A stretch of DNA of 64,000 nt from Stenotrophomonas sp. 704A1. Its GTDB lineage: Bacteria > Pseudomonadota > Gammaproteobacteria > Xanthomonadales > Xanthomonadaceae. The DNA lies in the NCBI RefSeq assembly GCF_030549525.1, contig NZ_CP130831.1, positions 310,001 to 374,000 of the forward strand. Direction: 5' to 3'. Position numbers and translations under genes: made by a program. Position 1 is the stretch's first letter. Each line of letters starts with the position of its first letter. A model generated the notes under the pieces. It saw only the letters and a list, made by a program, of their open reading frames with translations, was not told the origin of the DNA and did no database searches. Shown in pieces: positions 51,137 through 60,073 of the stretch.

Positions 51137-51160
51137 TTGAGATACCCATGTGAATCTCAA
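51137..51160. promoter_or_regulatory. LysR-type operator overlapping the regulator's start codon
   Basis: TTGAGAT-N10-ATCTCAA, a perfect 7-bp inverted repeat of T-N11-A type. The GTG start of the LysR gene (51150) falls inside its spacer. It is a candidate autoregulatory site for the divergent lysR/MFS pair. Confidence 0.55.
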
Positions 51161-52037
51161 ACAGCTCGAGTTCGCCATCGCCCTGGCCGAGGAAGGCAAT
51201 TTCACCCGCGCGGCCGCGCGCTGCCATGTGGTGCAGTCCGCGCTGAGTCACCAGATCGCCCATCTCGAACAGGAACTGGGCACGCCCTTGTTCGAACGGC
51301 TGCCACGCCGGGTGCGCACGACCGCCGCCGGCGACGCGCTGCTGGTGCACGCGCGGCAGGTGCAGGCCAGCCTGCGTCATCTGCGTGCCGATGTTGCAGC
51401 GGTGAGCGGCGAGGTACGCGGGCTGCTGGCGATCGGCCAGATCTCATCGCTGACCGGCATCGACGTGGTGGCGATGCTGGCCGCGTTCCAGCGCGAACAC
51501 CCGCAGGTCGAGTTCCAGCTGCGGGTGGACAAGAGCGAGACCCTGCTCGAGCAGGTGCAGTCGCGTGCGTTGGACGTGGCCGTAGTGGGGCTGGCGCCGT
51601 CGGCTGACCTGGGCGGCGTCTGCCATCGGATGCTGCAGGAGCAAGACCTGGTTGCGGTGCTGTCACCGCAGCACCGCCTGGCCGGACGCCGGCGGCTGCC
51701 GCTGGCAGCGTTGCAGGATGAGGCACTGGTCGATTTCCCGCGCGGTACTGGTGCGCGCCGGCAGACCGATGATGCGTTCGCGGCGGCAGGCCTGCCGCAC
51801 GCGGTGCGCTTCGAGGTCAACCTGATGGAACTGGTGGAGCGTTTCGTCCGCCACGGGCTGGCGGTGGGCATCGTACCGGTGCCGGTTGCCGAGGGCTTCG
51901 AGGGGGTGGTGCGGGTGCCGCTGCAGCCGACCCCGACCCGGCGCGTGCACCTGGTGTGGCAGCGACTGCCGACCCCCGCCGCCCGTGCCTTCGTCGACGC
52001 CGTGCTCAGCCGCGCAGGCGCAGGCTCAGGCCCTTGA
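51150..52037 (+). CDS. LysR-family transcriptional regulator
   Basis: A 295-aa regulator from GTG 51150. The N-terminal winged HTH NLKQLEFAIALAEEGNFTRAAARCHVVQSALSHQIAHLEQELGTPLFERL is intact, followed by the effector-binding domain (about 90-290). It is divergent from an MFS exporter across 86 nt. Its 3' end overlaps the convergent DUF1456 gene by 32 nt. Ligand unknown. Confidence 0.92.
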   Translation: MNLKQLEFAIALAEEGNFTRAAARCHVVQSALSHQIAHLEQELGTPLFERLPRRVRTTAAGDALLVHARQVQASLRHLRADVAAVSGEVRGLLAIGQISSLTGIDVVAMLAAFQREHPQVEFQLRVDKSETLLEQVQSRALDVAVVGLAPSADLGGVCHRMLQEQDLVAVLSPQHRLAGRRRLPLAALQDEALVDFPRGTGARRQTDDAFAAAGLPHAVRFEVNLMELVERFVRHGLAVGIVPVPVAEGFEGVVRVPLQPTPTRRVHLVWQRLPTPAARAFVDAVLSRAGAGSGP

Positions 52038-52473
52038 GAAAGTTGCGCAGCATCTGGTCCAGGCAGCGCCGGTAGTTGTTGTGGCCAGGTTGGCGGAACA
52101 ACGCTCCCAGCTCGGACTTGGACACCTTGAAGCCGACGCTGGCGAAGATCTCCATCAGGTCGACATCCCGCAACTGGAACGCCACGCGCAGCTTCTTCAG
52201 CACCAGGTTGTTGTCGATGCGGGTTTCCACCGCCCGCTGCGGCTGGCTCTCGTCGCGGCCGCGCAGGTGCACGATCAGTCCGTCGAGGAAGTGCGCCAGC
52301 GCACCGTCACTCATCGGCTGGAAACCGGGCTCGTCCTCGCGCAGCAGCCAGGCCTTGGCCTGTTCGATGTCCACCGCGAAGGCGGGGTCGGCCATCTGGC
52401 ACAGGGTCACCACATGGTGGTCGCCAAGGTCCAGGGAGTAGCGCACGCTGCGCAGTACATCATTGTTGATCAT
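52006..52473 (-). CDS. yehS: DUF1456 family protein (YehS-like)
   Basis: A 155-aa protein with two DUF1456 repeats: MINNDVLRSVRYSLDLGD and, in the second half, RIDNNLVLKKLRVAFQLRDVDLMEIFASVGFKVSKSELGALFRQPGHNNYRRCLDQMLRNFLKGL. This matches E. coli YehS. Function unknown. The gene shares its last 32 nt with the convergent lysR gene. Confidence 0.92.
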   Translation of the reverse strand: MINNDVLRSVRYSLDLGDHHVVTLCQMADPAFAVDIEQAKAWLLREDEPGFQPMSDGALAHFLDGLIVHLRGRDESQPQRAVETRIDNNLVLKKLRVAFQLRDVDLMEIFASVGFKVSKSELGALFRQPGHNNYRRCLDQMLRNFLKGLSLRLRG

Positions 52474-52559
52474 GGCCCATTGTACCGGCCCCGGCAGCTG
52501 TCATCGGACTGTCACCGGATTGCAGCATCGTGAGCGCTGTTCTGCAGAGATCCTCTCCG

Positions 52560-53042
52560 ATGCGCCGGTACCTTCTTGCCACCCTGCTGGTCGTCAGCAG
52601 CGCCACCGCCACCGCCCAGGACCGCTTCGTGCCGGTCGAGCAACGGCTCAGTGCGGCCCAGCTGGCCGAGGTCGGGCTCAGCGCCGCCCAGCTGCAGACC
52701 CTGAACCGTGTGCTGCGCGAGGCCGAGGCGTCCAGCCCGGCGCCGGTGGCTGCGGTGGCCGCTGCACCGGTGCCGGCCAACGTTCCCGCCCCGGCTGCGA
52801 TGCACCTGGGCCTGGAAGAAGGGCCGGTCAGCGCCCGCGTGGTCGGAGACGTTGCGGGCTGGGCACCGGGCACGGTGTTCACCCTGGACAACGGCCAGCA
52901 GTGGCAGGTGATGAAAGGCCAGATGACGTTGCGCAAGACCCTGCAGGCACCGCAGATCGAAGTGATTCCGGGTATCGCCGGCCGCTGGTTCCTGCAGGTG
53001 GATGAAGACCTGCCGAAGGCGCGGGTGTTCCGCCTGCGCTGA
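52560..53042 (+). CDS. Secreted protein of unknown function
   Basis: About 160 aa. Signal peptide MRRYLLATLLVVSSATATAQ, a short helical motif (EQRLSAAQLAEVGLSAAQLQTLNRVLRE), an Ala/Pro linker, then a compact beta domain (ARVVGDVAGWAPGTVFTLDNGQQWQVMKGQMTLRKT ... VIPGIAGRWFLQVDEDLPKARVFRLR). Such a C-terminal domain is common in Xanthomonadaceae periplasmic proteins. No enzyme motif. GTG 52530 would add ten residues before the signal. Confidence 0.72.
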   Translation: MRRYLLATLLVVSSATATAQDRFVPVEQRLSAAQLAEVGLSAAQLQTLNRVLREAEASSPAPVAAVAAAPVPANVPAPAAMHLGLEEGPVSARVVGDVAGWAPGTVFTLDNGQQWQVMKGQMTLRKTLQAPQIEVIPGIAGRWFLQVDEDLPKARVFRLR

Positions 53043-53131
53043 GCCGGTGCACTGCAGCGGGCCGATCCGGCAACGCAGCCGAGGGCCGTCGGTGCCAGAA
53101 TGGCGCTCTGGTTACCCACGGAGTTGTCTGC

Positions 53132-53884
53132 ATGACCCGCACCGTCCTGATTACCGGCGCCACTTCCGGCTTCGGCGCTGCTGCCGTCCACCGCTTCGCC
53201 CAGGCGGGCTGGAAAGTGATTGCCACCGGCCGCCGCAGTGAGCGCCTGCAGCCGCTGGTCGAACGCTATGGCAGGGACGTGGTGCACGCGGCGGTGTTCG
53301 ACATGCGTGATCCGGTGGCCATGGAAGCGGCACTGCTGGCCCTGCCGCCGGCGTTCGGTGACATCGATCTGCTGGTCAACAACGCCGGCCTGGCGCAGGG
53401 CACCGCACCGGCGCAGAGCGCCAGCCTGAAAGACTGGACGACGATGATCGACACCAACATCACCGCGCTGGTGACCCTGACCCACCGGCTGCTGCCACTG
53501 CTGGTCGAGCGCAAGGGCGCGATCATCAACATCTCATCGGTGGCCGGCGTCTACCCGTATCCGGGTGGCAATGCCTACGGCGGCACCAAGGCCTTCGTCA
53601 GCCAGTTCTCGCTGGGCCTGCGCTCGGACCTGCATGGCACCGGCGTACGCGTGACCACGATCGAGCCAGGCATGGCCGAAACCGAATTCACCGTGGTCCG
53701 CACCCACGGTGACCAGGCCGCCTCGGACAAGCTGTACACCGGCGCCAACCCGATGACGGCCGATGACATCGCCGAGCAGATCTTCTGGGTGGCCAGCCTG
53801 CCGCCGCACCTCAACATCAACCGCCTGGAGCTGATGCCGGTCAGCCAGTCGTTTGCCGGCTTCCAGGTCGCCCGCGAAGGCTGA
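53132..53884 (+). CDS. ydfG: Short-chain dehydrogenase/reductase, YdfG-like
   Basis: A 250-aa classical SDR. The cofactor motif TGATSGFGAAAV, NNAGLAQG, catalytic Ser in IINISSVAG, and Y-G-G-T-K in NAYGGTKAFVSQF are all intact. The C-terminal part (RTHGDQAASDKLYTGANPMTADDIAEQIFWVASLPPHLNINRLELMPVSQS) matches YdfG, an NADP-dependent 3-hydroxy acid / malonic semialdehyde reductase. Substrate inferred by family. Confidence 0.88.
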   Translation: MTRTVLITGATSGFGAAAVHRFAQAGWKVIATGRRSERLQPLVERYGRDVVHAAVFDMRDPVAMEAALLALPPAFGDIDLLVNNAGLAQGTAPAQSASLKDWTTMIDTNITALVTLTHRLLPLLVERKGAIINISSVAGVYPYPGGNAYGGTKAFVSQFSLGLRSDLHGTGVRVTTIEPGMAETEFTVVRTHGDQAASDKLYTGANPMTADDIAEQIFWVASLPPHLNINRLELMPVSQSFAGFQVAREG

Positions 53885-53901
53885 CCGGCCGGGCACAAAA
53901 A

Positions 53902-53923
53902 AAAGCCGGGCGATGCCCGGCTT
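53902..53923. terminator. Terminator between the SDR and SPOR genes
   Basis: AAAGCCGGGC-GAT-GCCCGGCTTT. On the minus strand the stem is followed by a run of T residues, so it serves mainly the SPOR gene. Confidence 0.9.
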
Positions 53924-53944
53924 TCCTGTATCGGGTCCGAAGAC

Positions 53945-54823
53945 TCACTGCGCCTTGATCGCCATGGCCTGCAGGCCCGTGCCATCCAGCTTCTGCTTGG
54001 CTTCGGCCAGTTCGCCGGCACTGCCATACGGTCCCATGCGCACGCGGTAGACGGTCTTGCCGTTGATCTGCGCCGATTCCACGCGCGCTGCCAGGCCCAT
54101 CATCGCCAGCTTGGCCTTGGTCGCCTCGGCGTCGCCGGAGGCACCGAACGCACCTGCCTGCAGGATGTAACGGGCGTTGTCCGCGGCCGCGGCGGCCGGT
54201 GCGGTCGAAGCCGCCGGTGCCGTCGCCGCCGGTGCGACCGCGGTGGTCGAGGCGGTGCCGGTGCTGGCCGGCGGGGTGCTCGCCGCCGGTGCCGGGGCGG
54301 CGGCAGGACGTTCACTCAGCGGCGCCGGCAACGCACGGTCGGTGGCGGTCACCGGTGCCGTGCTCGCGACGCTGGCGGTGGCAGCCGGCGCGGCCGGAAC
54401 CGGCTTGCCGTCCAGTGCCGCCTGCGCGCGCTGCGCTTCGGCCTTGGCCCGGCGCTGTTCCTCGGCGCGCGCGCTGGCGGCCAGCTCCGCGTCGGACATC
54501 TCCACTTCCTTGCCCGGCAGCAGGGTATAGAAGTCGTACTGGGTGGCGGCCGGCTTTTCCGCCTCGGCCGGCTTCGGCGTGGCTGGCGTGGCGGCCGGCT
54601 GGGTGCCGACATCGCCTTCGCCATCGGCCACCGGCGCCGGCTGCGCGTTCGGGTTTGGCTGCGGACCGGCGCGCAGGAAGCCATCGCCTTCGCCCTTGAA
54701 CAGGTTCGGCGCCGCCAGGAACACCACGGCCGCGATCGCCACACCGGCAACCAGCCACACCCATCCGGGCGTGCCTTGGCTGCTGTTGCGTCGAGCCTGT
54801 GTCTTGCCGCGTCGTGCTGCCAT
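53945..54823 (-). CDS. FtsN-like SPOR-domain protein
   Basis: A 292-aa bitopic protein: short basic cytoplasmic segment, helix WVWLVAGVAIAAVVFLAAP, long Ala/Pro linker with a helical stretch (EMSDAELAASARAEEQRRAKAEAQRAQAALDG), and C-terminal SPOR domain (about 215-290; YILQAGAFGASGDAEATKAKLAMMGLAARVESA ... VYRVRMGPYGSAGELAEAKQKL). It lies 21 nt after argS, as FtsN-like genes do in many gammaproteobacteria. Probably a septal peptidoglycan-binding division protein. Confidence 0.85.
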   Translation of the reverse strand: MAARRGKTQARRNSSQGTPGWVWLVAGVAIAAVVFLAAPNLFKGEGDGFLRAGPQPNPNAQPAPVADGEGDVGTQPAATPATPKPAEAEKPAATQYDFYTLLPGKEVEMSDAELAASARAEEQRRAKAEAQRAQAALDGKPVPAAPAATASVASTAPVTATDRALPAPLSERPAAAPAPAASTPPASTGTASTTAVAPAATAPAASTAPAAAAADNARYILQAGAFGASGDAEATKAKLAMMGLAARVESAQINGKTVYRVRMGPYGSAGELAEAKQKLDGTGLQAMAIKAQ

Positions 54824-54844
54824 GTCTACTGCGTCTCCTGATGT

Positions 54845-56533
54845 TTACATCTTTTCCGGGGCGCTGACGCCCAGGAGGTCGAGGCCATTGGCCAGCACCT
54901 GACGTGCCGCGCTGGCCAGGGCCAGGCGTGCGTCGAGTTCGGTCTGGGCCAGTTCGAGGATCTTCTTGCTCTGATACCACGTGTGGAAGGCATGTGCCAG
55001 TTCACGCAGATACTGCGCCACCAGGTGCGGTTCGAGCAGGGTGCCGGCCGATTCGACCACTTCCGGATAGCGCGACATCTCCACCATCAGCCACAGCGAC
55101 GATTCGTCGTCCAAGCTCGACAGGCCGGCCAGACCCGCGCTCGGCGAATGGGTGATGCCCTTCTCCTGCGCCTGGCGCAGCAGGCTGCAGACGCGCGCAT
55201 GCGCGTACTGCACATAGAACACCGGGTTGTCGTTGCTCTGCTGGCGGGCCAGGTCGATATCGAAGGTCAGCTGCGAATCGGGCTTGCGCGCGATCAGGAA
55301 CCAGCGGGTCGCATCGCGGCCGGCTTCGTCGATCAGGTCGCGCAGGGTGAAGTAGCTGCCGGCCCGCTTGGACAGCTTCACTTCCTCGCCGCCGCGCATG
55401 ACCGTGACCATCTGGTGCAGCACGTATTCCGGCCAGCCCTGCGGGATGCCCACTTCCATCGCCTGCAGGCCGGCGCGCACGCGCGCCAGCGAGCCGTGGT
55501 GGTCGGCGCCCAGCTCGGTGATCGCGCGCTCGTAGCCGCGCTGCCACTTGGACAGGTGATAGGCCACGTCCGGCACGAAGTAGGTGAAGGTGCCGTCGGA
55601 CTTGCGCATCACGCGGTCCTTGTCGTCACCGAAATCGGTGCTGCGCAGCCACAGCGCGCCACCCTCTTCGTAGGTGTGGCCCGAGGCCTGCAGTTTGGCG
55701 ACCGCTTCGGCCACCTTGCCATCGGCGTACAGCGAGCTTTCCAGGAAGTAGATGTCGAAGTCCACGCCGAATGCGGCCAGGTCCAGGTTCTGCTCGTTGC
55801 GCAGGTAGGCCACGGCGAAGCGGCGGATCGCCGCCATGTCGTCCGGATCCTTGGCACCGACCACGGTGCTGCCTTCCAGATCGACGCTGGCGCCGCTCAT
55901 GTAGGCACGCGCCACGTCGGCAATGTAGTCACCCCGGTAACCGCCTTCCGGCCAGCCGTCCTGGTCCGGTGCAATGCCCTTGATCCGGGCCTGGGTGGAC
56001 AGCGCCAGGTTCTCGATCTGCACGCCGGCATCGTTGTAGTAGAACTCGCGCTTGGCGTTCCAGCCGTTGGCATCAAGCACGCGCGCCACGCAGTCGCCGA
56101 TGGCGGCGGCGCGGCCATGGCCGACATGCAGCGGGCCGGTCGGGTTGGCCGACACGTACTCCACGCCCACCGTGCGGCCGTTGCCGGACAGGTTGCGGCC
56201 GTAGTCGTGGCCTTCCTTCAGCACCGACGCGGCTTCGCGCTGGTACGCGGCCGGGGCCAGGTGGAAGTTGATGAAGCCCGGGCCTGCGATCTCGACCTTG
56301 CTGACGTCCTCGCTGCGCGGCAGCGCCTCGACCAGCGCCTGTGCCAGTGCGCGCGGATTGCTGCGCGCGGCCTTGGCCAGCAGCATGGCGGCATTGGTGG
56401 CGAAGTCGCCGTGGTCACGGGTCTTCGGGCGCTCGACCACGAAGTCCGGCGGCAGGGAGTCGGCGGGCAGGGTGCCATTGGCGCGCAAGGCTTCGATGCC
56501 TTGGCTGATCAGGGCGCGGAGGAGATTTTTCAC
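54845..56533 (-). CDS. argS: Arginyl-tRNA synthetase
   Basis: A 562-aa class I synthetase from the GTG at 56533. The N-terminal Add1 domain is followed by the HIGH-type motif [15 protein letters not shown] (about residue 120), a KMSKS-like VKLSKRAG and the C-terminal anticodon-binding helices with [11 protein letters not shown]. The SPOR gene follows in the same operon. The ORF extending to 56593 has no conserved residues. Confidence 0.95.
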   Translation of the reverse strand: MKNLLRALISQGIEALRANGTLPADSLPPDFVVERPKTRDHGDFATNAAMLLAKAARSNPRALAQALVEALPRSEDVSKVEIAGPGFINFHLAPAAYQREAASVLKEGHDYGRNLSGNGRTVGVEYVSANPTGPLHVGHGRAAAIGDCVARVLDANGWNAKREFYYNDAGVQIENLALSTQARIKGIAPDQDGWPEGGYRGDYIADVARAYMSGASVDLEGSTVVGAKDPDDMAAIRRFAVAYLRNEQNLDLAAFGVDFDIYFLESSLYADGKVAEAVAKLQASGHTYEEGGALWLRSTDFGDDKDRVMRKSDGTFTYFVPDVAYHLSKWQRGYERAITELGADHHGSLARVRAGLQAMEVGIPQGWPEYVLHQMVTVMRGGEEVKLSKRAGSYFTLRDLIDEAGRDATRWFLIARKPDSQLTFDIDLARQQSNDNPVFYVQYAHARVCSLLRQAQEKGITHSPSAGLAGLSSLDDESSLWLMVEMSRYPEVVESAGTLLEPHLVAQYLRELAHAFHTWYQSKKILELAQTELDARLALASAARQVLANGLDLLGVSAPEKM

Positions 56534-56646
56534 GAGGCCTGCTGTGAGAATGAGCGGCGGAATCGCCCATTTTAGCGCAGATGCCAGCGCCAACGCTGAC
56601 CAACGCCTGCCTGTGCGGGCGCGCCCGGTCCCGGCCGCCGCGGCGG

Positions 56647-57351
56647 TCAGCCGATCAGGCGGGCCTGGCGGGGCGGCAGAAGGCCCCGTTCAGCAAATGA
56701 AACGGGCCGCCCTTCACCGACCACGAAGTGGTCCAGCAGCCGGATGTCGACCAGCGCCAGCGCACGCTGCAGTTCATCGGTGATCTGGGCATCGGCCGCA
56801 GAGGGCTCGGGGTCGCCGGAGGGGTGATTGTGGCTGAGGATGACCGCCGCAGCGTTGTGCAGCAGGGCACGTCGCACCACTTCACGCGGATAGACCGGGG
56901 CGGCGTTGATGGTCCCGCTGAACAGTTCTTCACAGGCCAGCAGCCGGTGGCGGTTGTCCAGGAACAGCACCATGAACAGTTCGCGGGCCTGGCCGCGCAG
57001 GCGGTGCTGCAGGTAGCGGCCGACCGCGCTGGGGTTGTCGCCCACCGCTTCACCGTGCTGCAGCTCGGCGGACAGATAGCGGTGGGCCAGTTCCAGCCCG
57101 GCCATCAGCGCACAGCTGCGGGCCGGTCCCAGCCCCGGCAGTCTGGCCAGGTCGCGGGCGGTCCGGTCCAGCAGCACGCGCAGCGGGCCGTGCTCGCGCA
57201 GCAGGTCGCGGGCAGTCTGCACCGCGTCGCGGCCGCCGGTACCGGATCCGAGGAACAACGCCAGCAGTTCGGCATCGGACAGGGCTGTCGCGCCGCGGGC
57301 CAGCAGCTTTTCGCGCGGGCGTTCCTGTTCGGGCCATTCATGGATGGGCAT
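56647..57351 (-). CDS. radC: RadC family JAB-domain protein
   Basis: A 234-aa protein. The N-terminal helix-hairpin-helix region ([17 protein letters not shown] ... [24 protein letters not shown]) is followed by the JAB1/MPN metalloprotease-like domain with the metal motif [16 protein letters not shown]. RadC was once linked to DNA repair; its role is unclear. The start at 57351 ([17 protein letters not shown]) matches the family. It lies near coaBC, a conserved neighbourhood. Confidence 0.93.
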   Translation of the reverse strand: MPIHEWPEQERPREKLLARGATALSDAELLALFLGSGTGGRDAVQTARDLLREHGPLRVLLDRTARDLARLPGLGPARSCALMAGLELAHRYLSAELQHGEAVGDNPSAVGRYLQHRLRGQARELFMVLFLDNRHRLLACEELFSGTINAAPVYPREVVRRALLHNAAAVILSHNHPSGDPEPSAADAQITDELQRALALVDIRLLDHFVVGEGRPVSFAERGLLPPRQARLIG

Positions 57352-57460
57352 GGCTGCCATCATCGGTGCTGGCGCCGCCGGGCAACATCAGCACTTGCCG
57401 CCCGCGCCGGTCGGTCAAGGCCTCAAGGGCCGCTGTTGCGTGTCCGGTCCGGCCAAGGCG

Positions 57461-58087
57461 TCACTCGCTCCGGGTCTGCAGATAGTCGTACAGCTCCTGG
57501 TTGTTCTTCAGGCCGAGCTTGCGTTTGGCTTCGGCCTTCTGCCGGCTGATCGTCTTCGGGCTGCGTCCGCTGCGCTCGGCGATGGCATTGATGCTCAGCC
57601 CCTCTGCGAGCAGCTGCAGCACCTCCTGCTCGCGGGACGACAGGGCCGCCGGCGGGTGCGGAAACAACAGGTCGCGGGCCTGCAGATGACGGCGCATCTG
57701 CTGCGAAACGAAGACCTGCCCGGCCATGGCCGCATGCAGCGCCTGCGGCAGTTCGGTGAAGTCCGCGCTCTTGTCGACCAGGCCATGTACCCCGTCGCGG
57801 AGCAGGCCATCGAGCAGCCCCGGGTGGCGCGCGCCGGTCAGCACCACCACCGGCAGACCCGGATGGCGGTCGCGCAGCACGGCCAGCAGTTCCGGACCGT
57901 CCGGGCCGGGGCCGGGCATGGACAGATCGGTGAGTACCGCGTGGCAGGGATGGACCTGGAGCAGTCGCAGCAGACCGGCGCCATCGGCGGCGGCGCCGGC
58001 AACATCCATCTGGTGGCTTTCGAGCACGATGCGGATGCCGTGCAGGACGACCGGGTGGTCGTCGGCAATGATGATGCGCGGTTGCAC
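57461..58087 (-). CDS. RcsB-like orphan response regulator
   Basis: A 208-aa NarL-family regulator. Receiver: acidic pair in IIADDHPVV, phospho-acceptor D54 in VLTDLSMPGPG, K in HGLVDKSADF. HTH: LSSREQEVLQLLAEGLSINAIAERSGRSPKTISRQKAEAKRKLGLKNN. All phosphorylation residues are present but no kinase is adjacent. It belongs to the same RcsB-like group as the regulator at 47909-48589. Confidence 0.88.
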   Translation of the reverse strand: MQPRIIIADDHPVVLHGIRIVLESHQMDVAGAAADGAGLLRLLQVHPCHAVLTDLSMPGPGPDGPELLAVLRDRHPGLPVVVLTGARHPGLLDGLLRDGVHGLVDKSADFTELPQALHAAMAGQVFVSQQMRRHLQARDLLFPHPPAALSSREQEVLQLLAEGLSINAIAERSGRSPKTISRQKAEAKRKLGLKNNQELYDYLQTRSE

Positions 58088-58310
58088 GGAGCTCCTCGGA
58101 AATCAAACGGCACGCCTCGGCATGCCAGCGACGATTCTGCAAACCGGGGGCGGCCAGAGGTATAGGAAAGATCCGAATCGGCATGCGCCAATGCCGGAAA
58201 GCCATGTCAGGCCACTCCATGTACTGATAGCCGCGCGCTATGTGCTGTGTACACCGGGGAATTGCCGGCCTTCGGGTAAGCTAATGCCCTCGTTTGCACA
58301 GGAATTCCAG

Positions 58311-59576
58311 GTGGCTGACTTCCCCAACGCTTCCCCCGCGCCGCGCCGCGCGCTGGAAGGCCAGAAACTGCTGCTGTGCGTGGGCGGCGGGATCGCGGCT
58401 TACAAGGCCCTGGAGCTGGTACGGCGGCTGCGTGATGCCGGCGCGCAGGTGCAGGTGGCGATGACCGCTGGCGCCCAGCAGTTCGTCACCCCGCTCAGTT
58501 TCCAGGCGCTGTCGGGGCAGCCGACCCGCACCACCCTGTGGGACAGCGCTGCCGAGCAGGCCATGGGTCACATCGAACTGGCGCGCTGGGCAGACCGCAT
58601 CGTCGTGGCGCCGGGCACGGCCGACCTGCTGGCGCGCCTGGCCCAGGGCCACGCTGACGACCTGGTCAGCACCCTGTGCCTGGCCAGCACCGCGCCGCTC
58701 ACGGTCTGCCCGGCGATGAACCACCGCATGTGGCTGCATCCGGCGACCCAGGCCAACATCGCCCTGCTGCGCGAGCGCGGGGCGCAGGTCATCGGCCCGG
58801 TCGATGGACCGCTGGCCGAAGGCGAGTCCGGCCCGGGGCGGCTTGCCGAGCCGGCTGACATCGTCGCCGCGCTGGCAGCCGCCGGCGGCGCGGCCAACGG
58901 CCCCGCCCCCGCGCCGGAAACCCGCGCCCTGCAGGGCCTGCGCCTGCTGATCAGTGCCGGGCCGACGTATGAGGACATCGACCCGGTGCGTTACGTCGGC
59001 AACCGCAGCAGCGGCAAAATGGGCTTTGCCCTGGCTGCTGCCGCAGCGGCGCTTGGTGCGCAGGTCGTGCTGGTCAGTGGCCCGGTGCAGCTGCCGACCC
59101 CCGCCGGCGTGCAGCGCATCGACGTGCGTTCGGCTGCGCAGATGCGCGACGCCGTGCTGCAGGCACTTCCGGCCGACATCTACATCGGGGCTGCGGCGGT
59201 GTCCGATTACACGCCGCGCCAGGTGGCCGCGCAGAAGCTGAAGAAGACCGCCGACAGCCAATCGCTGGTGATCGAACTGGTGCGCACGCCGGACATCCTG
59301 GCCGAGGTGGCGGCACAGACGCAGTCGCTGAAGCTGGTGGTGGGTTTCGCGGCCGAAACCCACGACGTGGAGAAGTACGCGCGCGGCAAGCTGGTGGACA
59401 AGCGCCTGGATCTGGTGATCGCCAACCAGGTGGGCATCAGTGGCGGCGGTTTTGAAAGCGACAACAACGCCGCCACGGCCTTCTGGCAGGACGGCGAACA
59501 GGTCTTCCCGGCCACCTCCAAGCGTGAGCTGGCCGAACAACTGCTGGCGCTGATCGCGCGGAGGCTTCAGGCATGA
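58311..59576 (+). CDS. coaBC: Bifunctional phosphopantothenoylcysteine decarboxylase / synthetase
   Basis: About 421 aa. The N-terminal CoaC flavoprotein domain (about 15-190) has [17 protein letters not shown], catalytic His in [11 protein letters not shown] and CPAMNHRMW. The C-terminal CoaB synthetase domain has [28 protein letters not shown] and AAAVSDYTP. It makes 4'-phosphopantetheine from phosphopantothenate and Cys. The GTG at 58311 is chosen because AGGAATT lies 6 nt upstream; ATG 58284 is in frame. dut starts in its stop codon. Confidence 0.93.
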   Translation: MADFPNASPAPRRALEGQKLLLCVGGGIAAYKALELVRRLRDAGAQVQVAMTAGAQQFVTPLSFQALSGQPTRTTLWDSAAEQAMGHIELARWADRIVVAPGTADLLARLAQGHADDLVSTLCLASTAPLTVCPAMNHRMWLHPATQANIALLRERGAQVIGPVDGPLAEGESGPGRLAEPADIVAALAAAGGAANGPAPAPETRALQGLRLLISAGPTYEDIDPVRYVGNRSSGKMGFALAAAAAALGAQVVLVSGPVQLPTPAGVQRIDVRSAAQMRDAVLQALPADIYIGAAAVSDYTPRQVAAQKLKKTADSQSLVIELVRTPDILAEVAAQTQSLKLVVGFAAETHDVEKYARGKLVDKRLDLVIANQVGISGGGFESDNNAATAFWQDGEQVFPATSKRELAEQLLALIARRLQA

Positions 59577-60061
59577 CCCAGGCGGGCGCAACCCAGGCAA
59601 TGACGACCCAACCGTTGCAGGTCAAGCTGCTCGACCCGCGTTTCGGCGACAGCTGGCCGTTGCCGGCCTACGCGACCGAGGCCAGCGCGGGCATGGACCT
59701 GCGGGCCGCGCTGGAAACCGCGCTGACCCTGCAGCCGGGGGATACCGCGCTGGTGCCCAGCGGCCTGGCCATCCACATCGCCGATCCGAACCTGTGTGCG
59801 GTGATCCTGCCGCGCTCGGGGCTGGGCCATCGCCATGGCATCGTGCTGGGCAACGGCACCGGCCTGATCGATGCGGACTACCAGGGGCCGCTGCTGATCA
59901 GCGTGTGGAACCGGGGCCGCGAGGCCTTCACCGTGGAGCCGGGTGATCGCATCGCCCAGCTGGTGATCGTGCCGATTGCACGCGTCAGCCTGCAGGTGGT
60001 GGATACTTTCACCGACAGCGTGCGGGGAACGGGTGGATTCGGCCATACCGGGGTGCGTTGA
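59573..60061 (+). CDS. dut: dUTP diphosphatase
   Basis: A 162-aa trimeric dUTPase. All five family motifs are visible: [56 protein letters not shown] and [10 protein letters not shown]. It hydrolyses dUTP to dUMP. It overlaps coaBC by 4 nt and is followed 12 nt later by a phosphomannomutase gene, the coaBC-dut-algC order of Pseudomonas. Confidence 0.95.
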   Translation: MTQAGATQAMTTQPLQVKLLDPRFGDSWPLPAYATEASAGMDLRAALETALTLQPGDTALVPSGLAIHIADPNLCAVILPRSGLGHRHGIVLGNGTGLIDADYQGPLLISVWNRGREAFTVEPGDRIAQLVIVPIARVSLQVVDTFTDSVRGTGGFGHTGVR

Positions 60062-60073
60062 CAGGGGACATCG

